Part shown: one piece after another, positions 1 through 8,937 of the stretch
How the letters are laid out: the number at the start of each line of letters is the position of its first letter
Numbering within the stretch: the stretch's first letter is position 1
Source: JAXMAF01 sp046350555
Lineage (GTDB): Bacteria > Planctomycetota > Phycisphaerae > Phycisphaerales > SM1A02
Length of the DNA: 64,000 nt
Direction: 5' to 3'
Assembly (NCBI GenBank): GCA_046350555.1
Contig: JAXMAF010000014.1
Span: 1 to 64,000 of the forward strand
Program-made: the position numbers and the translations under genes
The notes under the pieces: model-generated
Databases searched by the model: none
What the model was told of the DNA's origin: nothing
Seen by the model: only the letters and a program-made list of their open reading frames with translations

Positions 1-156
1 ATATGCCGCGAATTTCTGACTCGGGACACGAGCGTCGATCGCGGCGCGGCCTTCCGGAGATGCTTCGGCCGCATCCCGTTGACTCGTGCCCGACCTGGGG
101 CCGCCTCGAACCTCGTCGCCGTTGCCGCGGCGCGGATGGTCGGCGATCATCCGCGC

Positions 157-705
157 ATGCGCTGCGCCGCCATCCCCTTCGTCCTCGTCGCCGGCACGCT
201 TGCCGGCTGCCATGTCACGCCCGACGTGATGCCGCTGCAATGGTTCGTCGGCTCGACCCATGTCGACCCCGCCGGCGCCGAAGTCTTCGGACCTTCCGGA
301 CGCACGGCGCTGAGCTGGGAGATCGAGCGCGAGCTCCAGACGTGGGCGTGGAACGAGAATCGTCCCGATGGCTGGCGGTCGCGGGCCGCCTGGATGCAGC
401 AGGGCCCGGGCTTCGTCGCCGCGGCGGAGAGCGGCGCGTGGGAGGGCAACATCAAGATCTACGACGTGCAGTGGGGCGACGACCTCTATCAGCCGGAGGC
501 GTGGGACTACAACCTGGTGCTGGTGAACGGCGCAGGCACGATCGTCGGCCGGGGACAGATCGCCGGCGCCCAGGTCTTCGTCGACCAGCGCTGGCTCCGC
601 CCGGACGGAACGGTCGCGGCCACGATGCACCAGGAGTTCACCGCCGCCGACGAGGAGCAATACCAGCGCGCGGTGCGCGAGCTCGGCGGCACGCCGCCGC
701 CGTGA
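157..705 (+). CDS. Predicted lipoprotein, unknown function
   Basis: A 182-residue protein whose first 20 or so residues form a lipoprotein signal: a short basic start (MRCAA), a hydrophobic stretch and the lipobox LAGC followed by HVTP. I start at 157 because an earlier in-frame ATG at 79 would place some 26 non-hydrophobic residues before the signal. The mature part is soluble and rich in Trp and acidic residues (for example DVQWGDDLYQPEAWDYN), with a C-terminus that looks like a small beta domain; I do not recognise the family. It probably sits on the periplasmic face of a membrane. No good ribosome binding site is visible, so the start is moderately certain. It has no obvious operon partner, and the window begins just upstream. 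Confidence 0.7.
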   Translation: MRCAAIPFVLVAGTLAGCHVTPDVMPLQWFVGSTHVDPAGAEVFGPSGRTALSWEIERELQTWAWNENRPDGWRSRAAWMQQGPGFVAAAESGAWEGNIKIYDVQWGDDLYQPEAWDYNLVLVNGAGTIVGRGQIAGAQVFVDQRWLRPDGTVAATMHQEFTAADEEQYQRAVRELGGTPPP

Positions 706-792
706 TACGCGTCCCAGGCGACTCTCGCGCCCCACCCAACCCAATTCCACCGTGAAGCGCCACCGTGGGCGGCAGGGGTCGAACGCATGGAG
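706..792 (+). repeat. Dispersed repeat R1, copy A
   Basis: An intergenic segment that matches, by eye, 25964-26065 (inverted) and 48426-48515 (direct). The shared core runs from ACCCAAC (734-740) to GTCGAAC (778-784), followed by GCATGGAG. It lies directly upstream of the antitoxin gene. This is the most diverged of the three copies. See the finding on R1 for its attC-like ends. Confidence 0.6.
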
Positions 793-827
793 TTAGGCGT
801 AGCCACACTGGCACCTACCATTCGCCG

Positions 828-1028
828 ATGACGAAGGTCGAACGAATCGAGCACGAGGTGGCGACGCTCACACACGACGAGCTCGCGGCGTCTCGCGCGT
901 GGTTCGCCGAGCATGACGCGGCGGCGTGGGACTGCGAAATTGAGGCCGATGCCGCGGCTGGCCGCCTCGATGCGATCGCCGACGAGGCGCTGCGGGAGCA
1001 TCGCGCTGGCAAGACGCCGAAGCTGTGA
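828..1028 (+). CDS. Type II toxin-antitoxin system antitoxin
   Basis: A 66-residue acidic, helical protein beginning MTKVERIEHEV and containing the ELAASRAWFAEHDAAAWD segment and the RLDAIADEAL..HRAGKTPKL tail. These are the hallmarks of a widespread antitoxin family encoded just before RelE/ParE-like toxins. The ATG at 828 gives the family's usual length; the frame is open further upstream to 765 but without family resemblance. Its stop overlaps the GTG start of the toxin reading frame by four bases (GTGA), the usual translational coupling of such pairs. The partner toxin is badly truncated, so this antitoxin is probably orphaned. Repeat R1 copy A lies about 35 bp upstream. The neutralising role is inferred from the family. 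Confidence 0.75.
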   Translation: MTKVERIEHEVATLTHDELAASRAWFAEHDAAAWDCEIEADAAAGRLDAIADEALREHRAGKTPKL

Positions 1029-1096
1029 ATCACTACGCGTCGAGCCGGTTCTGGATCGGCTCCCACGCCGAGTACGACTCGATCATTCGGCGGTAG
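1025..1096 (+). pseudogene. Internally deleted RelE/ParE-like toxin
   Basis: A 23-codon frame starting GTG and overlapping the antitoxin stop. It opens with VNHYASSRFW, the normal N-terminus of this toxin family, and ends with WIGSHAEYDSIIRR, the normal C-terminus, with roughly 60 codons missing between. In intact relatives both flanking parts contain a Phe-Trp pair, so a deletion between two TTCTGG-like sequences would explain the in-frame join. The core of the toxin fold and its active-site region are absent, so it should be inactive. The following 1097-1373 holds nothing I can support as a gene. Confidence 0.6.
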
Positions 1097-1373
1097 CGCG
1101 TCGGCGGGCGCGGATGGTCGTCCCGCACGCCTCACTCCGCGTTGCAGCCGACGTGCCGGCGCGTCGGCGCGTGGTACGAAGCGGCGGCGTTCGGCGCGGC
1201 GGCCCGCGGCTGAACGTCGCAGGTCGACTGGAATCCGCACGAGTGGCGCCGGCGCGAGTGCGCGTGGCGCGCACGCGCGGCGTCGACGGAATGCCGAGGC
1301 GCCAAGGCCGCCGAGTTGCGACACCGCGCGCCCATCGCGCTTCCGGCGGCCGCCACGGATGCGCTTCTACGCG

Positions 1374-2660
1374 CTAGGCGTTGGATCGCCTCGAAACGCG
1401 GCCGCCGTCGCGCACGCGGTCGCCGGGATGGATGATCACCGTCTCGCCCGGCGCCAATCCATCGATCACCTGCGCCTCGCGATCGTTCTGCCGGCCGATG
1501 CGCACCTCGCGCAGCGCCGCGCGGTCGCCGGCGACCGCGAAGACGCACCATTCGGAGCCCCGGCGGAAGAGTGCACTCGCGGGGACCTTGACGACATCGG
1601 GCTCGTCCCAGATCGAGATGCGGGCCTCGATCCGGTAGCCGTCGCCGAGGGATGACGCGGCGCGCTCGAGATCGCGCGTCGTGGCGCCTTCGTCCAGCAG
1701 CGACGACCGGCTCGTCGACGAGCCGCCGGACGATCCCGGCACGCGCCACGCGAAGTCGACGATGATGTTCACGCGCTGCTCCTCGACGCCGAGGGCCGAG
1801 ATCTTGGTGAAGCCGGAGGGTTCGACGCGCCGCACGATGCCGGGAAGCGGTTCGTCACCCCCCCAGCGCTCGATCGCCACGGGCGCACCGGGAACGACGC
1901 GCACCGCGTCGGTCGACAGCACGTCAACCACGATCTCCAGGTCGCCCGGGTCGCCCAGTTCGATCAGCGGCGTTCCCGGCGTCACCACCGCGGCGCTCTC
2001 CTGGAGGATGCGCAGGACGCGGCCCGTGATCGGCGACCGGATCTCGAATCCCGCCGTGCGCGCCTCGCTCCCCTGCTCGGCGGTGGCGGAGACGAGCGCC
2101 GCCTGCGCCTGCTCGAGCTCGAACTGCGCCACGATGCGGCCGAAGTCCGCGGCGTCGAGCTCGCGCGACGCGACCAGTTCCGCGACCTCGGCGCTGTCCA
2201 GCTCCTCGCGCGTCGCCGCCGAGCCCTCGCCCGCCTTGCGGATGCGCTCGCGATGGCGCTGCGCGAACTCGAGCGACGTCCTGGCCCGCGCCAGCACCGC
2301 CTCGGCGCGGTTGAGCGACGCCCGCGCCGCGCTCACCTTCGCCTCCGCCTCGGCGCGGCTGCGCACGTCGAGGAGCACCGGGTTGGTGGGTTCGATCGTC
2401 GACAGCACGGTCACGCCCGCCTCGACCGCGTCGCCCGCGTGCAGCGCGATGCGGCCGAGCCGGCCCGAGATCGGCGCCGACACCGTGAAGCGCTCGCGCA
2501 CGCGGGTCCGCCCCTCCTCGTCGACGGTCACGCGCATCGGCCCGCGCTCGACGGCCGCCAGGTCGACCTCGACCGGCTGGGGAAGGAAGGCGTACCCCAG
2601 CGCGGCGGCGACGACCAGCGCCACCACCACCATCGCGGCGCGTCGGAGCGCAACGCTCAT
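1374..2660 (-). CDS. Efflux periplasmic adaptor (HlyD/MacA-like)
   Basis: A 428-residue membrane-fusion protein that should bridge the inner-membrane ABC permease encoded just upstream (2741-5104) to the cell envelope. An N-terminal anchor (about residues 7-27) is followed by a lipoyl/barrel-sandwich half (SAPISGRLGRIALHAGDAVEAG), a long Ala/Glu/Arg-rich coiled-coil hairpin (about 100-205), the second lipoyl half (IRSPITGRVLRI) and beta-barrel and membrane-proximal domains near the C-terminus. It is the last gene of a four-gene operon after host-attachment-like protein, ATPase and permease; 80 bp separate it from the permease. The stretch SSGGSSTSRSSLLDEGATT (about residues 310-330) is a low-complexity insertion in the barrel region. 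No outer-membrane channel gene is present nearby. Substrate is unknown. Confidence 0.88.
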   Translation of the reverse strand: MSVALRRAAMVVVALVVAAALGYAFLPQPVEVDLAAVERGPMRVTVDEEGRTRVRERFTVSAPISGRLGRIALHAGDAVEAGVTVLSTIEPTNPVLLDVRSRAEAEAKVSAARASLNRAEAVLARARTSLEFAQRHRERIRKAGEGSAATREELDSAEVAELVASRELDAADFGRIVAQFELEQAQAALVSATAEQGSEARTAGFEIRSPITGRVLRILQESAAVVTPGTPLIELGDPGDLEIVVDVLSTDAVRVVPGAPVAIERWGGDEPLPGIVRRVEPSGFTKISALGVEEQRVNIIVDFAWRVPGSSGGSSTSRSSLLDEGATTRDLERAASSLGDGYRIEARISIWDEPDVVKVPASALFRRGSEWCVFAVAGDRAALREVRIGRQNDREAQVIDGLAPGETVIIHPGDRVRDGGRVSRRSNA

Positions 2661-2740
2661 CGACGACCGCCCCGCCCCGGGCGTCCGCGCCCGTCGTCAT
2701 CCGCGGACCTCGCAAGCGTGCACGTTCGATCGGTCACGAG

Positions 2741-5104
2741 CTACTCCCGAGTCTTGAGGACGCCGACCAGCTCGAGCCGGTCGATGTGGCGGCGCACCAC
2801 GAATGAGGAGATCGTCGCCGCGGCCAGCACCACGCTCGCGGCGAAGCCGTACGTCCACCGATCGACGACCAACGGGATCCGGAAGAGCTCCGTGTCGTAG
2901 GCCCGCGTGGCGAGCGCCGCGAAACTGTACCCGAGGGCGAGTCCGCCCGGGATGGCCACCAGCGTGAGCAGGGCCAGCTCGCCGAGCAGGATCATCGAGA
3001 CCTCGGCGCGGGTGAAGCCCATCACGCGCAGCGTCGCGAGGTCGCGGCTGCGCTCCGAGAGCGAGATGCGCGCCGTGTTGTAGACCACGCCGAACGCGAT
3101 CACGCACGCGAAGACGACGTTGAACAGGCGCAGGCGGAGGAGGTTCTCGGCGACGGTGTCGCGGAAGCTGCGCAGCGTCGCCTCCTTCACCGCGACCCCC
3201 GCCACGCCGGGCGTTCGCTTGAGCGTCCGGTAGAGCAGGTCGATCGATGCCGGATCGACGGCGAGGAAGGCGCCGGACGCGGCGCTCTCGCGGCGCATGA
3301 GCCGATCGAGCTCGCGCAGGTCGATGTGCGCCGACGTGCCGCTGAAGTCGTCGATCAGCGCGACCACGTGGGCCTCGAGCACGGGGCGCCGCTCCTCGAG
3401 CACCTCGACCGCGACGGCGTCGCCGACGCCGACCTCGAGGAGCTCGGCGAGCTTCGCCGACATCGCCAGGCCATGCGGAGGGATCGGCACGACGCGTCCG
3501 TTCAGGTCCACGAGCCGGAAGAGCTCGCCGGTCGGATCGACGCCGGTCAACCCCACGTTGCGCGACCGCTGTCCATGGCGGATGCGGACCGCGACCGTGC
3601 GCGTCGGCTCGGCGCGGATCACGCCGGGAAGGCGGCGCATCTCGTCGATGGCGCGGGTGGACTCGGGCTCGACGAAGGTGACGCTCATGTCCTGCCGGCG
3701 CGAGCGGGCGAACTCGATGTCGATCGAGCGGTCGATCGCGTCGTGCATGAAGTTGCCCAGCACGAGCACCGCGACGGCGGTGGCGATCCCGGCGCACGTG
3801 AGGATCGACTTGAGGGGACGCCGCTCGAGCTGGCGGAGGATCATGCGCGCCGCGGGACCGAGCGCCCAGCCCAGCCCGAGGCGCTCGACGATCGTGCGCC
3901 GGTACCGCGCCGGCGCCTCGGGGCGCATCGCCTCGGCCGGCGGCAGCGCCGCGGCGCGCGAGACGGCGCCGAGCGTGCCGGCCACCGCCGCCACCGTGCT
4001 CACCGCGACGGCGAACAGGACGATCCACGCGTCCAGCCGGTACGCGAAGATCGGAAAGTGGAAGAACCGGGTGTACAGGTGGGTCATGCCGCGCCCCAGC
4101 CACGCGCCGACGCCGATGCCGATCGCGTCGCCGGCGAGCGCGATGACCAGCACGAACTTCAGGTAGTGCCACGCGATCTCCCGCCGGCCGTAGCCGAAGG
4201 CGCGCAGCGCCGCGATCTGCTCGCGCTGCGTCGCGATGAGCCGCGAGACCACGACGTTGAGGAGGAACGCCGCGACCGAGAGGAAGATCGACGGGGCGAC
4301 GATCGCCATGCCCTTCAGCTCGCGGATCTCGTTGGAGATGAAGCGGTGCGACGGATGGTCGCGCCGGCCGTAGGCGCCGACGCCGCCGTAGCGCTCGGTG
4401 AGCGCATCGAGCCGCCGGAGGACCTCGGGCTCGGACGCCCCGGGCGAGAGCCGCAGCGCGACGTCGTTGAAGGCGCCGTCCATGTCGAAGGCGGCGCCGA
4501 GCTCCTTCTCGTCCATCCAGAAGACGCCGAACCGCCGATCGTCGGGGAGGATCTCTCCCGGCCTGATCTGGTAGACGTACTCGGGCGAGAGCGCAATCCC
4601 GACGATGCGAAGCGCCTCGCGCCGCCCGTTGACGATGGCGACCACGGAATCGCCCGGCGCGAGGCCGTGCGCCACGGCGAACGCCTCGCCGACGAGGACC
4701 TCGCCCGGACGCGACGGATCGATCGTCCGGCCGCTGCGCAGATGAAGCTCGTTGAGGCCGCCGTCCCGGCGCCCGGAGAGCGAGATGAGCCGGCCGAGCG
4801 CCGGCTCGTCGAGCCCCTCGACGTCGAGGTTCACGTCGACCACGATCCGCGTCTGGAGCTGCGCCACGCCCGGAATCGCCGCGATCCGCGCCGCGAGCGA
4901 ATCGGGAGCTCGCTTGAGGTGGGTGAAGACCTCGGCGAAGCGGTAGCGCTCGTAGTAGGCCTCGTTGGTCTGCTCAAGGGATGCGAGCGTGCTCAGCGAC
5001 AGCACGAACGTGGCCACGCCGCACGCCATCACCAGGCAGATCGCCAGCGCCTGGCCGCGCATCTGCACCAGGTTGCGGCCGATCTTGCGGTTGAGCGCCG
5101 TCAT
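2741..5104 (-). CDS. FtsX-like ABC transporter permease
   Basis: A 787-residue permease of the MacB/LolE/FtsX superfamily with duplicated architecture. It has an N-terminal transmembrane helix (about residues 17-40), a large periplasmic MacB-type core domain, a cluster of helices around 265-380 containing the conserved SRLIATQREQIAALRAFGY coupling region, a second periplasmic domain, and three C-terminal helices with the repeat of the coupling motif (SERSRDLATLRVMGFTR). Such long, fused-half permeases work with one ATPase to move lipids, lipoproteins or peptides by mechanotransmission rather than by a channel. It starts three bases after the ATPase stop, so it is co-translated with the ATPase, and the adaptor follows. 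The actual substrate cannot be read from the sequence. Confidence 0.9.
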   Translation of the reverse strand: MTALNRKIGRNLVQMRGQALAICLVMACGVATFVLSLSTLASLEQTNEAYYERYRFAEVFTHLKRAPDSLAARIAAIPGVAQLQTRIVVDVNLDVEGLDEPALGRLISLSGRRDGGLNELHLRSGRTIDPSRPGEVLVGEAFAVAHGLAPGDSVVAIVNGRREALRIVGIALSPEYVYQIRPGEILPDDRRFGVFWMDEKELGAAFDMDGAFNDVALRLSPGASEPEVLRRLDALTERYGGVGAYGRRDHPSHRFISNEIRELKGMAIVAPSIFLSVAAFLLNVVVSRLIATQREQIAALRAFGYGRREIAWHYLKFVLVIALAGDAIGIGVGAWLGRGMTHLYTRFFHFPIFAYRLDAWIVLFAVAVSTVAAVAGTLGAVSRAAALPPAEAMRPEAPARYRRTIVERLGLGWALGPAARMILRQLERRPLKSILTCAGIATAVAVLVLGNFMHDAIDRSIDIEFARSRRQDMSVTFVEPESTRAIDEMRRLPGVIRAEPTRTVAVRIRHGQRSRNVGLTGVDPTGELFRLVDLNGRVVPIPPHGLAMSAKLAELLEVGVGDAVAVEVLEERRPVLEAHVVALIDDFSGTSAHIDLRELDRLMRRESAASGAFLAVDPASIDLLYRTLKRTPGVAGVAVKEATLRSFRDTVAENLLRLRLFNVVFACVIAFGVVYNTARISLSERSRDLATLRVMGFTRAEVSMILLGELALLTLVAIPGGLALGYSFAALATRAYDTELFRIPLVVDRWTYGFAASVVLAAATISSFVVRRHIDRLELVGVLKTRE

Positions 5105-5107
5105 GGT

Positions 5108-5848
<741 letters not shown>

Positions 5849-5851
5849 GCC

Positions 5852-6319
5852 CTATCGCCCGCCGAGTGCGCCGAGCACCGTGGGATGTTCGGCGAGCTCG
5901 CTCACGCGGAGGTGGGAGAGCTCGCCGGGCAGCTCCGTGATCCGCGCCGCGAGCGCCGGCGGCGCCTCGTGCCGCAGCGAGCCGAGGACGCGAGCCGGCG
6001 CGGCGACGACCAGATGCTCGATCCGCGACTCGCGCATCTGCGCCTGCAACCAGGCGCACGCGTCGCGCACGAAGCGGCGCAGCTCCTCCTCGCCCGGGTG
6101 CTTCGTTCCCGCGGCGTGCTGGATCCCCACCGGGCCGTGGGCGCTCGACGTCTGCGTGGGCCGGCTGTGTTCGTGCCGATCCTCCCAGTCGTTGCGGATC
6201 GAGCCGTGCTCGTCGAAGTGCCAGGCGCCGCGGTCGGTGCGAGTGGCACGGATCAAGCGCCCGCTCCGGGCGTCGAGCGTTGCGAGCCAGGCGGTCTTGG
6301 GCATGGGATCCTTGGACAT
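5852..6319 (-). CDS. Host-attachment-like protein (RtrA family)
   Basis: A 155-residue protein resembling the 'protein required for attachment to host cells' family. It has the N-terminal strand KTAWLATLDARSGRLI, an acidic low-complexity middle with several His residues (EDRHEHSRPTQTSSAHG), and a C-terminal Rossmann-like half with HLVVAAPARVLGSLR, then ITELPGELSHL. The family name comes from a rhizobial mutant; the biochemical role is unknown. Start at 6319 is tentative, since ATGs at 6340 and 6304 are also possible and none has a clear ribosome binding site. It is the first gene of the run leading into the ABC exporter (three bases before the ATPase start). Co-transcription with the exporter is likely, but its functional link to export is not established. 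Confidence 0.75.
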   Translation of the reverse strand: MSKDPMPKTAWLATLDARSGRLIRATRTDRGAWHFDEHGSIRNDWEDRHEHSRPTQTSSAHGPVGIQHAAGTKHPGEEELRRFVRDACAWLQAQMRESRIEHLVVAAPARVLGSLRHEAPPALAARITELPGELSHLRVSELAEHPTVLGALGGR

Positions 6320-6555
6320 GACGCCATCGTCGCGCTTCATGGCGAACAACGCAAGACAACGCCGGTCCCGGCGTGCGCGAATGCAGATCCTGCACTCGGT
6401 GCCTTCGTTCAGGCGTGCCCGCGGTCCCGCGGTGGACGCGGCGAGAGCGGCCGCGGAACAGACCCACGCGACGAAGCCCCCCACTTCCATCCGCACCGCC
6501 CGCGCAGGGATCATCGACGACGTCGCCGACGAGAGGTCGCCGCGGCCGGCGCCGC

Positions 6556-6762
6556 TCAACCCGAACGACGCTGGCGCGGCGGGCTGGTGGCCTTGTTCGC
6601 GCTCGATGCCTTGGGCGGCTTCGGCTTCTCGGTCGCGGGAAGCCCCTGCGTCACGTTGCCCTTCTTGTCGGTCGGAACCTGGATCTTCGGATGCGCCGAA
6701 GGCGACCCGAGGTCTCGGAACGCCGGCGTGCCGCTTCCCTTGCTGATCAAGCTGCGAGCCAT
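6556..6762 (-). CDS. Small basic protein, unknown
   Basis: A 68-residue, strongly basic protein rich in Lys, Pro, Ser and Thr (MARSLISKGSGTPAFRDLG at the start; RQRRSG at the end). The start is supported by a good ribosome binding site, GAAGGAG, about seven bases before the ATG. There is no signal peptide, membrane segment or cysteine. It is probably disordered and could bind nucleic acid, but that is only suggested by charge. It is transcribed toward the host-attachment/ABC operon with a 236-bp gap. A larger frame runs upstream to 7044 but lies antisense to the STAS gene and has no coding character. Confidence 0.6.
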   Translation of the reverse strand: MARSLISKGSGTPAFRDLGSPSAHPKIQVPTDKKGNVTQGLPATEKPKPPKASSANKATSPPRQRRSG

Positions 6763-6883
6763 CGTCGAACTCCTTCGTGCGGTCGGCCTTGTCACGGCCC
6801 GACGGTTCAGCAGGATACCGTCACGACCGGCCGCGCGGCGTTCCGCGCCGGGCGCTCGCCTCCGCTCAACGGAACCAGCCACC

Positions 6884-7234
6884 ATGGAACTTCGCCTGTG
6901 CGAGATCGATCGCGACCACAACCTCATGGTCCTGGCCATCGACGGCGGGCTCGACAATCGAACCGCGGAGGAGTTCGTCGCCCAGGTGACGCAGCTCGTC
7001 GAGGGCGGCGTCAACCGGATCATCGTCGACTGCGCGGCGCTCAACTACGTGAGCAGCGCCGGCCTCGCCGCGCTCCTGCGCGTCCACGCGCGCATGCGCC
7101 GGCTCGAGGGCGACGTGCGCCTCGCCGGCCTGCGCCACGCCGTGGCGCAGGTGCTGCGGCTCACGCACCTGGACCGCCTCCTCGAGATGTACCCCGACGT
7201 CGAGCAGGCGCGGCTGAGCTTCCGGGCGAAGTGA
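6884..7234 (+). CDS. STAS-domain anti-sigma factor antagonist
   Basis: A 116-residue single STAS domain. The fold-defining pieces are visible: an N-terminal strand, LAIDGGLDNRTAEEF, the strand RIIVDCAALNYVSSAGLAALL and a C-terminal helix-rich part. Ser57/Ser58 in YVSSAGL occupy the position phosphorylated in SpoIIAA-type antagonists, so it could be switched by an HPK-like anti-sigma kinase. No such kinase or phosphatase gene is adjacent, so its partner must be elsewhere. The start at 6884 gives the normal family length. Divergent from the small basic protein gene and convergent with the MFS gene downstream. Confidence 0.85.
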   Translation: MELRLCEIDRDHNLMVLAIDGGLDNRTAEEFVAQVTQLVEGGVNRIIVDCAALNYVSSAGLAALLRVHARMRRLEGDVRLAGLRHAVAQVLRLTHLDRLLEMYPDVEQARLSFRAK

Positions 7235-7282
7235 CGGCGGTGGTGCCGGCCCATCACGGCTGGCGCCGGGACGATCGTGCGG

Positions 7283-8704
7283 TCAGCGCCGCGCGTCCTC
7301 CATCGCGGGCGCTGCGCCCGACGTCGCGAGGGGGACCAACCCGATCGCGACCACCGCGGCAATCGCCCCGACGGCGAACGTCGCCGAGGGGCCGAATCGA
7401 TCCCACAGCACGCCGGCGAGCAGGCTCGCGAAGAGTGTCAAGAGGCCGCTGGCCATGGAGAAGATTCCCATCGCGGCTCCTCGGCGCTCGGCGGGCGCGT
7501 GATCGGCGACGAGCGCCTTGCCCACCCCATCCGTCAGGGCCATGTAGACGCCATAGAGCGCCAGCAATGGCCAGACGCCGATTGCGCCGGTGAAGGCGAA
7601 GCCCACGTAGACGGCCGCGTAGATCGCCCAGCCGACGACGATCACGCGCCACCGTCCAAGCCGGTCGCTCAACAGGCCCGCGGGGAACGAGAGGGCGCTG
7701 TACGTGACGTTGAACGCGGCGTACGCGAGCACGACGGCCCACGGGGAGAGGCCGACGTCGCGGGCGCGCAACAGGAGGAACGCGTCGCTGGAGTTGGCGA
7801 GCGAGAAGACGAGCAACGGAAGGATCGCGCGCCAGTACGCGCGCGGCAGCGCGGGGCGCCGTGCGCTCGTCGCGCTCGTCGCGCTCGTCGCGCTTGTCGC
7901 GCTCGTCGAGCTCGTCGAGCTTGTCGAGCTTGTCGCGCTCGTCTCCGGCGCGTCGCCGGCGCCCGTCGCTCGATCGTGCACGAGGAACGTGAGCGCGAAC
8001 GAGATCAAGCCAAGGGCGGCGGAGATCCCGAAGACCATTCGAAACGCGTGTCCGGCGTCTGGCGCTGGCGTCGTCGCGCCTTCGCGGGCGGGCGAGCCCG
8101 TGAGCCACCAGAGAAGCACGGCGGCCAGCAGCACGCCGACGAGCGCACCCGCGGTGTCCATCGCCCGGTGGAATCCGAAGGCCCGCCCGCGCATGCGCGG
8201 CCCGGCCTCGTCGGCGATGAGGGCATCGCGCGGGCTGCCGCGGAGCCCCTTCCCGAGACGGTCGGCAAGTCGTCCGACGAGCACCATCGACCACGCCGAC
8301 GCGAGCGCCAGGAGCGACTTCCCAAGGACCGGCAGGCCATAGCCGATCCGCACGTACGGCGTCCGCCGCCGGCGCCGATCGCTGCGCCATCCCGACCACG
8401 CGGCCACGAGCGCCACCACGAACTGCGCCGCTCCCTCGATCGCGCCGAGCTTCGTCGTCGACGCCCCGAGCACGCCGACGACGAACATCGGAATGAGCGG
8501 GTAGACCATCTCGCCCGAGACATCGGCGAAGAACGAGACCCAGCTCAGGAGGACGACCGTCCTCGGGAGCTTCGTCGCGCGGTCGTCCGCGGCGTGAGGA
8601 TCGGTCGGGGAGCGGTTGGTCACAAGGATGGTCGCACGGCGCGGCGAGTCGACGCGACGTGCCTCGATCGGATCGGCGCTGCGCGGATCCTCCGGGACTC
8701 GCAT
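7283..8704 (-). CDS. MFS transporter with internal Ser/Thr/Ala repeat
   Basis: A 473-residue major facilitator superfamily permease with about twelve membrane helices. The first helix region (LSWVSFFADVSGEMVYPLIP) and the cytoplasmic loop GRLADRLGKGLRGSPRDALI are characteristic of an MFS subgroup related to multidrug or heavy-metal efflux permeases. The second half repeats the pattern (SFPAGLLSDRLGRWR). Between the halves the central cytoplasmic loop carries an unusual run of TSS/TSA triplets encoded by a 9-bp tandem repeat (7864-7942). About 45 residues precede the first helix, and a GTG at 8623 is an alternative start. Substrate is not evident. Confidence 0.85.
   Translation of the reverse strand: MRVPEDPRSADPIEARRVDSPRRATILVTNRSPTDPHAADDRATKLPRTVVLLSWVSFFADVSGEMVYPLIPMFVVGVLGASTTKLGAIEGAAQFVVALVAAWSGWRSDRRRRRTPYVRIGYGLPVLGKSLLALASAWSMVLVGRLADRLGKGLRGSPRDALIADEAGPRMRGRAFGFHRAMDTAGALVGVLLAAVLLWWLTGSPAREGATTPAPDAGHAFRMVFGISAALGLISFALTFLVHDRATGAGDAPETSATSSTSSTSSTSATSATSATSATSARRPALPRAYWRAILPLLVFSLANSSDAFLLLRARDVGLSPWAVVLAYAAFNVTYSALSFPAGLLSDRLGRWRVIVVGWAIYAAVYVGFAFTGAIGVWPLLALYGVYMALTDGVGKALVADHAPAERRGAAMGIFSMASGLLTLFASLLAGVLWDRFGPSATFAVGAIAAVVAIGLVPLATSGAAPAMEDARR
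7864..7942 (-). repeat. 9-bp tandem repeat in MFS gene
   Basis: About nine head-to-tail copies of a 9-base unit (GCTCGTCGC/GCTTGTCGA-like on the plus strand) inside the MFS gene. They encode repeating Thr-Ser-Ser and Thr-Ser-Ala tripeptides in the central loop between helices 6 and 7. The unit length is a multiple of three, so copy-number change would lengthen or shorten the loop without breaking the frame. Confidence 0.85.
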
Positions 8705-8937
8705 CGTTCCCGCATTGTCGCAGGAACGTCCGTGTCACACCTGCCTTCCACGCCAGCGCACGCGCTGGAGCAGCGCGACCGCGGCGACGAGCGGCTGCAA
8801 GCATTGCAGTCGACATGTGAGCGCGGGGTACCATCACACGATCGGCGCTGCATGCGATGGCCTGCGACTCGACCCGCGGTTCGGGCATCGGGAGGCCGCC
8901 AGGAGCCGACCAATCACCTGATCGGAAGGAACCACTC

